Program-made: the position numbers and the translations under genes
The notes under the pieces: model-generated
Told to the model about the DNA's origin: nothing
The model's input: only the letters and a program-made list of their open reading frames with translations
Database searches by the model: none
Assembly (NCBI GenBank): GCA_035651635.1
Contig: DASRFK010000202.1
Location: 1-5,504 of the forward strand
Reading direction: 5' to 3'
DNA from: JANXQE01 sp035651635
GTDB lineage: Bacteria; Verrucomicrobiota; Verrucomicrobiia; Limisphaerales; UBA8199
Length of the DNA: 5,504 nt
Shown: positions 1-5,293 of the stretch, piece after piece
How positions within the stretch are numbered: the stretch's first letter is position 1
Layout of the letters: each line of letters begins with the position of its first letter

Positions 1-75
1 GATGTTGGTGTGGTATACGGCGCCAAGATCTGGACCGGAGACCGAGTGGTGGATACGACCGGCACGCCGCCTTGA
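1..75 (+). CDS. possible 3' end of a rightward gene (partial)
   Basis: Frame 1 of the plus strand is open from the window edge to a TGA at 73-75 and gives a 24-residue tail that includes the string YGAKIWTGDRVVDTTGTPP. The composition (Gly, Asp, Thr, Val, with few Arg or Cys) looks like a real protein end, whereas the other two plus frames, also open here, give Arg- and Cys-rich peptides. The gene would be convergent with the prepilin-like gene, whose stop is at 114-116, leaving 38 bp between the two stops. No family can be named from so short a piece, and the call could be wrong. Confidence 0.35.
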   Translation, partial: DVGVVYGAKIWTGDRVVDTTGTPP

Positions 76-113
76 GCGTCTCGCACGACCCGGCAACCAT
101 CGATCGAAATATT

Positions 114-905
114 TCAGTCTAGTTTGAAGCTCGAGTGGTCCCTGAACCAAACGTAATCAGTATCAGGCGAGGGCACAAACCCGCCGTGGACGCCGCCCTT
201 GACAGCCGGCCGAACGGTGTCAGGAATCCAGCGGCGGCGCTCCACATGACCGTCGGCCCAGGAGAGATTGGCGGCGCGGTCGTGAAAGGATGCCGGCAGG
301 TTGCCCCACTTGATTTGATCCCACGTATTGACGAAATATCCATCATTAATCGTGTCGGGGTGCTCCTCGATAAAAACGTAGAAATTTGAAGGGCCGGGGA
401 ACTGACTGGTTTTGAGGAACTGGCACCACTTGGGATTAAAGCGATTGGGGTTGATCATGGGGTCACCCACCAAGGCGTTCATCGAGATGCTGCGCAGCCG
501 GGCGCCGTTTTGTGCCATCGACTGATCCGCCGGGCACTTGTAGATGCCGATGTTGTTGTTGACGTAAACGGCCAGCTTGCCGCTCCGGATGTAGCTGGCG
601 TTTGTGTTTTCAACGCTCATCGCCCAATCCTGAATGTTGTTGACCCAACTCTGACGGAAGGTGCGTGTGTCAACCATGCTGCAGTTGTTGACCAGAAGCC
701 CCTGGTTGTCGTCTGCGTACAGCAACCAGCCCACCTCCAACTGTTTGATATTGTTGGCGCAAGCGGTGGTTTGAGCGCTGGCTTTGGCGCGGGAAAGCGC
801 GGGCAGCAACATGGCGGCAAGGATCGCTATGATCGCTATCACCACTAGTAATTCGATCAGCGTGAATCCCTCGCGATCCAATCCGCAACTCTGGCGCGCC
901 TTCAT
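114..905 (-). CDS. prepilin-type N-terminal / H-X9-DG domain protein (type II secretion pseudopilin-like)
   Basis: This 263-residue protein (from the ATG at 903-905) carries a textbook type IV prepilin start: a short basic leader ending in G13, then FTLIELLVVIAIIAILAAML, with Glu at mature position 5 (E18) and an unbroken hydrophobic helix. Prepilin peptidase would cut between G13 and F14. After the helix come LPALSRAK and a soluble domain with CPADQSM at 124-130. Near the C-terminus, H208 is followed by nine residues and then D218-G219 (FHDR...SWADGHVE), the exact H-X9-DG motif of the processing-associated domain common in Verrucomicrobia and Planctomycetes. Length is normal for that group. 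Members are numerous per genome, and their exact role (pseudopilin, surface or secretion component) is generally unknown. The frame extends upstream to a TTG at 933-935 with a GAGG about 5 bp before it; that start would lengthen the leader to 23 residues. I prefer the ATG because the leader length is more usual, although no Shine-Dalgarno precedes it. The gene lies downstream of the TPR membrane protein on the same strand. Confidence 0.9.
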   Translation of the reverse strand: MKARQSCGLDREGFTLIELLVVIAIIAILAAMLLPALSRAKASAQTTACANNIKQLEVGWLLYADDNQGLLVNNCSMVDTRTFRQSWVNNIQDWAMSVENTNASYIRSGKLAVYVNNNIGIYKCPADQSMAQNGARLRSISMNALVGDPMINPNRFNPKWCQFLKTSQFPGPSNFYVFIEEHPDTINDGYFVNTWDQIKWGNLPASFHDRAANLSWADGHVERRRWIPDTVRPAVKGGVHGGFVPSPDTDYVWFRDHSSFKLD

Positions 906-1060
906 GTGTGGATAATTGGATGCCGCCACCTTCAATGCGCCTCACCCTTGTTTGCCAAAACCTTACCCGCAATTGCCACGGGAACGCACTTCCCGGACGG
1001 CCGGCGCTGGCTCCAGCCCAGCCGCTCTCCGGAAAACCCAAGCTTTGCTGCAATTCGCGT
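906..1060 (-). other. gap between the TPR membrane protein gene and the prepilin-like gene
   Basis: About 155 bp without a gene on either strand. It holds one small perfect hairpin (6 bp stem 979-984/990-995, GGGAA paired with TTCCC plus a closing C-G, loop of 5) with no T-run on either side, so it is not a convincing intrinsic terminator. I see no clear sigma-70 promoter reading left, so co-transcription with the upstream gene is possible but not shown. Confidence 0.4.
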
Positions 1061-3289
1061 TTATTGGCGTCCATTCGCGGTTGCCTGCCTCGCTTCGCGG
1101 TACGGCTTGCCCGCGCGGTAAAATTCAAGCAACTCGCGGTTGCGCGCGGCCGTGCCTGGGTCCCCCGCTTTGGTGGCGCGCGCGCAGGCTTGCTCAGCAG
1201 CGTGGATGGCATCTGAGAAACGCCCTGCTTCAGCGTAGGCCGCCGCGAGTGTGCCCAGCAGGAACGGCAGCTTGGAATCGAGCGCGCAAGCATGCTCGGC
1301 CAGTTGCACGGCTCTCGGGCCGTTCCGTATCTCGGTCTCCGGACTGGTCGCCATAAGCCAGGCCATATTGTTTAGGGCTTCTATAGAGTTCGGGTCCAGT
1401 TCGAGCGCCCTCTCAAAATGAGCGATGGCCTCCTGCGAACGACCCACATGGGGCAGCGCGCTGGCGAGATTCAACTGAGTCGGCAAATCAGTTGGATTCT
1501 CTCGCGCGGCGGCCAAATAAGCCTGCACGGCCTCGGGCCAAAACCCGTCGGTTCGGAGCAGTTGGCCCATATTGTAGTAGGCTTTGGCGTAATGGGGATC
1601 AATTGCTACAGCCACTCGATATCGCACCATCGCTTTTCCTCCCTGTCCCTGCCTTTCCAACCCAACGCCCAGCGCGAACTGAGCCGAAGGATTGTCCGAG
1701 GTTACGGCAATGGTGTGGTCGAACAGCGTCACGGTGTCCTGCCAGTAAGCCAGTTGATTCCTGGTCAAAATCACCAGGACCCCTACCGCTAGCAAACCCG
1801 CCAGCGACTCGAAGTTCATTCCTCGAAATGCTAAGCGGCGGCTCAACCTTCTGTGCCTGATCCAGGACACGATCGCGACCACTGGACCGATTAGCGGAAT
1901 GTACGTGTAACGATCGGCCATCGCTTGCTCACCAACCTGGACGAGTCCGATAACCGGTATGAGCGTCCCCAAAAACCAAAGCCATCCGACCAATAGACAC
2001 GGACCCCGCTGGGCCCCCAGAACCACGAACGTAGTAATCAGACCCAAAGCTAATCCTGCGCACACGATTTCCCACGCGGGCCATTGGTTGGTGAGGAAAT
2101 AATGTTTCGCCGGATGTGGATAAACCACCGCGAGATCCGTTGGCCAAAAAAATTTGGAGAGGTAGCGCAAGTAACTGCACACCGCATTGGCCACGCGCTC
2201 GGACCAGGAAACCTGCGAAATCATTTCCATGGCGCCCGCCTGCCTTTGCACCTCGATCGTTATCCAGCAATCAACCGCCGCGAGCGCAAAAAACGGGACC
2301 TTCTCCACCAGCAACCATCGGATTCTCGAGATTTGAGATTTCAAATTTGAAATCTCGAAGCGGCGCAGCGGCCAAAAATCCATTAACAACAGCACGAACG
2401 GCAGCGTCACCACCATCGGTTTGCTCATCAAACCAAGTGCAAAAAACAAAAGCGCAGAGGAAAAGCGGAAAGCGGGAAAGCGGGAAGAGGAAAAGCGGAA
2501 AGCGGGAAAGCGGGAAAGCGGAAACCAAGATGGAAGGACGTAGGTTCGCGCTCTCCGTTCGCTCCGTGTTTCCGCTTTCCTGCTTTCCCGCTTTCCGCTT
2601 TTCTCCCCCATTTCCGCCTTTCCGGTTTCTCGCTTTTCGCTTTTCCGCTTTCCGCTTTTCTTCCCCTCGCTTTTCTCCACATAGCGCCCATACATCCACA
2701 AAGTCAGCAGGAAGAAAAATCCACTCAGCAGATCTTTGCGTTCCGCAATCCAGGCCACCGATTCAACGCGCAACGGGTGCAAAGCGAATACCAGCGCCAC
2801 CCATGCGCTTATCCACAGGTCACCTTCCTTGCCGAGCTCCAGCCAGCGGGAGGGCCGAGCCCCTTCGAGATTGGGAGCTTTTTGCTCCAGGTTCGTGTGA
2901 CGAGATGGGCTAGTGTGTCCGATCCTGGCTGAAGCAGATGCGGCCGGCTGCCTGCCGCCGCGACGAAACCACTGCAGTATCAAAAGGAAGAGCAAAGCCG
3001 CGTTGAGCGAGTGAATGAAAACATTCACCAGATGATGCGCGCCGGCTCGCAAGCCGAAAACCTGGCAATCCAGCGCGTGCGAAAGCGTGGTTATGGGGTG
3101 CCAATTGCCAACCACGGGCGTGGTAAAGGCGTAATGAACCGTCCTCCAATTGAGCCCGGATTGGATCTGGGAATTTTCCGTTATAAACTGAGGATCGTCG
3201 AAAAGAATGAAATCGTGCGTCCGGACGGGCCAGTAAACGCCCAGAGTCAGCGCAACCAGCGATAGCGCGACCAGAGATTCTCGACGCAT
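1061..3289 (-). CDS. multi-spanning TMTC-like (GT-C fold) putative glycosyltransferase with C-terminal TPRs
   Basis: This 742-residue protein starts at the ATG at 3287-3289. A TTG at 3325 would add 12 residues that look non-native in front of the first membrane helix. The N-terminal half has about ten hydrophobic segments. The first loop contains FDDPQF (D31-D32), the acidic pair expected in GT-C / protein O-mannosyltransferase-like enzymes. Family hallmarks follow: GNWHPITTLSHALDCQVFG, HHLVN (85-89), ALHPLRVESVAWIAERKD (to about 186), LGLMSKPMVVTLPFVLL, FWPTDLAVVYPHP, GWLWFLGTLIPVIGLVQVG and MADRYTYIPLIG. From about 534 to 710 there are roughly five TPR units (for example EAIAHFERALELDPNS), ending in LLEFYRAGKPYRE, typical of the verrucomicrobial group. 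The likely role is transfer of a lipid-linked sugar to exported proteins at the cytoplasmic membrane; this is inferred from the family and substrate and sugar are unknown. Three segments (residues 112-158, 205-278 and 311-322) look like in-frame insertions into loops. The frame is intact, so this is not called a pseudogene. Confidence 0.88.
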   Translation of the reverse strand: MRRESLVALSLVALTLGVYWPVRTHDFILFDDPQFITENSQIQSGLNWRTVHYAFTTPVVGNWHPITTLSHALDCQVFGLRAGAHHLVNVFIHSLNAALLFLLILQWFRRGGRQPAASASARIGHTSPSRHTNLEQKAPNLEGARPSRWLELGKEGDLWISAWVALVFALHPLRVESVAWIAERKDLLSGFFFLLTLWMYGRYVEKSEGKKSGKRKSEKRETGKAEMGEKSGKRESRKAETRSERRARTYVLPSWFPLSRFPAFRFSSSRFPAFRFSSALLFFALGLMSKPMVVTLPFVLLLMDFWPLRRFEISNLKSQISRIRWLLVEKVPFFALAAVDCWITIEVQRQAGAMEMISQVSWSERVANAVCSYLRYLSKFFWPTDLAVVYPHPAKHYFLTNQWPAWEIVCAGLALGLITTFVVLGAQRGPCLLVGWLWFLGTLIPVIGLVQVGEQAMADRYTYIPLIGPVVAIVSWIRHRRLSRRLAFRGMNFESLAGLLAVGVLVILTRNQLAYWQDTVTLFDHTIAVTSDNPSAQFALGVGLERQGQGGKAMVRYRVAVAIDPHYAKAYYNMGQLLRTDGFWPEAVQAYLAAARENPTDLPTQLNLASALPHVGRSQEAIAHFERALELDPNSIEALNNMAWLMATSPETEIRNGPRAVQLAEHACALDSKLPFLLGTLAAAYAEAGRFSDAIHAAEQACARATKAGDPGTAARNRELLEFYRAGKPYREARQATANGRQ
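2324..2359 (-). repeat. in-frame palindromic insert encoding FEISNLKSQISR
   Basis: Within the TPR membrane protein gene, 12 codons (residues 311-322) separate the conserved block ending FWPLRR from the block starting IRWLLVEKVPFF. The DNA at 2335-2356 is a perfect 22 bp palindrome centred between 2345 and 2346, made of GATTT/AAATC words. I recall ISNLKSQIS-like peptides recurring in unrelated predicted proteins of Planctomycetes and Verrucomicrobia, which suggests a dispersed genomic repeat, but I cannot check this here. Confidence 0.7.
2457..2516. repeat. perfect 30 bp tandem duplication (two copies)
   Basis: Positions 2457-2486 and 2487-2516 are identical: GAGG, then AAAAGCGG, then further GCGGGAAA units. 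Thirty bases is ten codons, so the duplication keeps the frame and appears in the protein as two consecutive copies of SRFPAFRFSS (residues 259-278). Complete identity suggests a recent duplication or ongoing slippage. Confidence 0.95.
2491..2602. repeat. inverted repeat, 35 bp arms, 42 bp spacer
   Basis: The arm 2491-2525 and the arm 2568-2602 are reverse complements at 34 of 35 positions; the one mismatch pairs 2512 (G) with 2581 (T), which becomes C opposite A in the transcript of the host gene. The spacer is 2526-2567. The transcript could form a long hairpin. No T-run follows in the direction of transcription, so it is not a standard intrinsic terminator. Confidence 0.93.
2816..2956 (-). 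other. probable in-frame linker insertion in the TPR membrane protein
   Basis: Residues 112-158 (47 codons) lie between the hydrophobic segment ending LLILQWFRR and the conserved block WISAWVALVFALHPL. In the family as I know it these are joined by a short turn. The segment is hydrophilic (for example NLEQKAPNLEGARPSRW) and has only small internal hairpins, such as GGAGC 2874-2878 with GCTCC 2884-2888 around five T. The boundaries are approximate and set by where conserved family sequence stops and resumes. Confidence 0.5.
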
Positions 3290-3381
3290 TTGGAAATATT
3301 GAGTTGGAAAAGAGCGTGAACACAACCGGAATTTGAGCTTTCTTGCGCAAGCCTGCTGATTTTAGTACAAGCTCCCGCGCC
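3290..3381. promoter_or_regulatory. divergent intergenic region with a 10 bp palindrome
   Basis: The 92 bp between the leftward TPR membrane protein gene and the rightward lipoprotein gene must carry both start regions. It contains the perfect palindrome CTTGCGCAAG at 3342-3351, close to the middle, a possible binding site for a dimeric regulator. I could not pick well-spaced -35/-10 pairs on either strand with any assurance. Neither flanking ATG has a Shine-Dalgarno sequence in front of it. Confidence 0.4.
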
Positions 3382-5091
3382 ATGTGCATTAGAAGAACCT
3401 TTAGCTGCGCCTGTGGTCTTTTGTTTATCCTGTTGGGCCAGGGGTGCAAAAAGTCCGAACCGGGCCAGAGCCAAAGCAAGATGGCTCCGCCCAATAATGA
3501 GCCGGTTATAACCCTGCATTGGATGGGGGCCAAACAAGTGGCAGCACAGCCGGGCGCGGCCGGCTTTCTTAAGATCTGGCGCTTGCCCGAGACTGAGAAA
3601 CTCCGGGCTCAAACCCTTGATAAGCTGGCTTTGGCGCCCTGGACGCGTGGGGCCACCAATCAAATCGCCCCCATGACAAACTCAGCGGCCATGGTGCGCG
3701 CCAATCCTTCGGCAGCGTTGCTTCGGCCGCTGCTAGACGATCTCGTTCAACAGGAGTTCTATCTTGAATTACGGGACGCCGGCGCCGCGGGGTGCCAATT
3801 GGGCCTCGCGATTCGATTGGATGCCAAACGTGGCAGCGCCTGGGAATCCAATTTGGCATCTTTGTTCGAGTCCGCCACTGCCAACCGCAGAACGCCACCT
3901 CAAGGGACAGCCAACGGCACGACTGGTTGGAGCGTCCGGGCAACCAACTCTCCCGCGGGGCTGCCACCAGCCCTGCGCCACACCGAACTTGTCCACGCCG
4001 GCGACTGGACGGTTTTCGGGCTGGCCTCTGACCAGAACCCGATCTTCAAAGAGATCCTGGGACGAATTCAGGCCAGGCAAACGCCTCTCGCCATGTCTGC
4101 GTCGGCCGACTGGTTACAGTTACGATGCGATTTGCGCCGTCTCTTCTCCGCTTTGTCCTGGGGACCGGCTCTTCCGGCGGATTCGCCGCAGATCTCCCTG
4201 GCCATCAGCGGCGACGGAACCAACGTTCTGACCAGGGGGCAACTGACCTTTGCCAAACCAGTGCCCTTCGAAATCGAGCCATGGATCATACCGACCAATC
4301 TGATTCACGAGCCGCTACATAGCTTCACCGCTGTGCAGGGGCTTAAAGCGTGGGTCTCTTCAATGCCCGCGTGGAGTGACCTTCGGGCTGGTCCGGCGCC
4401 AAATCAGCTCTTCTGCTGGGGCCAGGGCGGGTCGCCCTTTCTGGATTACGCAGCCGCCCCGCTAGCCAGCGCGGGTAGCGTAATGCAAAAACTGGGGCCC
4501 AAAGTTGCCGAGGAAACGAATCCGTTGCTTGCCACCAATGGTATGGGCAAGTGGGAACGCTCCAGCAATTCGGACGGCATCGCCTGGAATCGTGTGCCAA
4601 TAATAAACCCTTTCATTCAATCCATAAGCCAGCCGCAAAGCCCGTTTTTGCTCGCGGGGCTAGCGCCACTAGTCGTCACCAATTCCAAGCCGCCACTTGG
4701 CACTTTCCAGGATTTAATTAGCCGGCCCAATATTGTCTATTTTGACCGTGAACTTACCGGTCCCAGAGTCGAAGCCTGGATGTTTCTCAGCCAGCTCTTC
4801 CGGATCATCGGCCGGCGCACTCAGTTGCAATCGGAAACTCCAACGGTTCAATGGCTTAAAGTTGTCGGGCCGATGCTCGGCGAGACCTTGACGGCTGTCG
4901 TTAAGACCGGGCCGGCTACCCTCTCTTTCGATCGTCGGTCCACTTTCGGGCTCACCGGAATCGAATTTCACCTATTAGCCGACTGGTTTGAGTCCGCTCG
5001 TTTCCCCTATGAAACGCACATGGAAACTGCCAAGCTCCCGCCACGCCGGTTTGGGGCAAAAAACAATGGTGCCTCGCCTGGGAATAAATGA
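3382..5091 (+). CDS. putative exported lipoprotein of unknown function
   Basis: This 569-residue protein is read from the ATG at 3382; the frame also extends to a TTG at 3343, which would add 13 residues ahead of the signal peptide. The N-terminus has two arginines, a hydrophobic stretch (CACGLLFILLGQG) and then C22 followed by KKSEPGQSQSK, consistent with a lipoprotein signal peptide. The lipobox (G-Q-G-C) is non-canonical at -3 and -2, so a type I signal peptide is a possible alternative. The remainder is soluble, Ala/Pro/Asn/Thr-rich, with no membrane helix, no repeat and no catalytic motif that I recognise. Better-defined stretches are LKIWRLPET, DWTVFGLASDQNP and FTAVQGLKAWV in the first 60 percent, and NIVYFDRELTGPRVEAW with GIEFHLLADWFES near the end. 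It is transcribed away from the TPR membrane protein gene. I do not recognise the family and assign no function. Confidence 0.8.
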   Translation: MCIRRTFSCACGLLFILLGQGCKKSEPGQSQSKMAPPNNEPVITLHWMGAKQVAAQPGAAGFLKIWRLPETEKLRAQTLDKLALAPWTRGATNQIAPMTNSAAMVRANPSAALLRPLLDDLVQQEFYLELRDAGAAGCQLGLAIRLDAKRGSAWESNLASLFESATANRRTPPQGTANGTTGWSVRATNSPAGLPPALRHTELVHAGDWTVFGLASDQNPIFKEILGRIQARQTPLAMSASADWLQLRCDLRRLFSALSWGPALPADSPQISLAISGDGTNVLTRGQLTFAKPVPFEIEPWIIPTNLIHEPLHSFTAVQGLKAWVSSMPAWSDLRAGPAPNQLFCWGQGGSPFLDYAAAPLASAGSVMQKLGPKVAEETNPLLATNGMGKWERSSNSDGIAWNRVPIINPFIQSISQPQSPFLLAGLAPLVVTNSKPPLGTFQDLISRPNIVYFDRELTGPRVEAWMFLSQLFRIIGRRTQLQSETPTVQWLKVVGPMLGETLTAVVKTGPATLSFDRRSTFGLTGIEFHLLADWFESARFPYETHMETAKLPPRRFGAKNNGASPGNK

Positions 5092-5293
5092 GCTGGGGAG
5101 CGAGGCTTCGATAACGTTAAAGCGGGCCGCTTCGGTGTCGGCTCGCCCACGACGCTCCATAAAAGCCACAGACGGCCAGGCAGGACCTAAATGCCACCTG
5201 AAAAACGTTCAAATTTTCTTTTAAAAACATGTTGACAGGCAATCGCGGCTTTGCAAAAGTGAATGCACACACGGTATACACAAACTACATAAA
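5092..5293. other. intergenic region, GC-mixed then AT-rich
   Basis: The 202 bp between the lipoprotein stop and the next ATG show no coding region that I trust. The first part holds the small symmetrical word AAGCGGGCCGCTT near 5121-5133, without a T-run behind it. From about 5200 the sequence turns AT-rich, with TTTTAAAA (5219-5226) and AACATGTT (5226-5233), as expected for a promoter region serving the gene at 5294. No convincing terminator was found. Confidence 0.5.
5251..5280 (+). promoter_or_regulatory. candidate sigma-70-type promoter for the secreted-protein gene
   Basis: TTGCAA (5251-5256) and TATACA (5275-5280) are 18 bp apart, each matching four of six consensus bases. Transcription would then begin only a few bases before the ATG at 5294, giving an almost leaderless mRNA, in keeping with the lack of a Shine-Dalgarno. 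A perfect TTGACA at 5232-5237 competes as the -35, but no good -10 lies 16-18 bp after it. Confidence 0.3.

Larger units (their letters stand above)
2456..2677 (-). repeat. low-complexity in-frame insert of GCGG(G)AAA units, with inverted and tandem repeats
   Basis: A 74-codon stretch (residues 205-278 of the TPR membrane protein) sits between MYGRYVEK and ALLFFALGLMSKPM, two blocks that I expect to be nearly adjacent in the family. On the plus strand its left part is almost pure A/G with isolated C, built from 7-8 bp GCGGAAA/GCGGGAAA units; the right part is the complementary pyrimidine-rich sequence. In the protein the right part gives a Lys/Arg/Glu/Ser-rich stretch (SGKRKSEKRETGKAE) and the left part gives SRFPAFRFSS twice. 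It has no codon-level resemblance to the rest of the gene. Confidence 0.85.

Noticed and set aside
106..115. GAAATATTTC palindrome between the two convergent stops as a bidirectional terminator
   Set aside because: It has no loop, is only 10 bp, is AT-rich and lacks a stable GC stem.
979..995. Intrinsic terminator after the TPR membrane protein gene
   Set aside because: The stem is only 6 bp and no T-run follows on either strand.
2457..2680. CRISPR-like array in the repeated GCGG(G)AAA region
   Set aside because: The units are 7-8 bp or a directly abutting 30 bp duplication with no unique spacers, and the segment is translated as part of a longer gene.
2116..2913. A 265-codon open frame on the plus strand over the repeat region
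   Set aside because: It lies opposite conserved family sequence of the TPR membrane protein, is composed of Arg/Pro/Ser-rich shadow sequence, and stays open partly because the self-complementary repeat lacks stops in this frame.
1061..3289. Pseudogene or frameshift in the TPR membrane protein caused by the inserts
   Set aside because: The frame is continuous and family blocks resume in frame after each insert, so no disruption is visible.
3323..3345. TTG start codons at 3325 (leftward) and 3343 (rightward) as true starts
   Set aside because: They would add residues that do not fit a membrane anchor or signal peptide start, and downstream ATGs place the hydrophobic segments close to the N-terminus.
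5121..5133. AAGCGGGCCGCTT as a terminator of the lipoprotein gene
   Set aside because: The symmetrical arms leave a one-base loop, so only a short stem could form, and no T-run follows.
4988..5224. A 78-codon plus-strand frame overlapping the end of the lipoprotein gene
   Set aside because: It overlaps the well-supported frame by about 100 bases, shows no recognisable domain and ends in the AT-rich promoter-like region.
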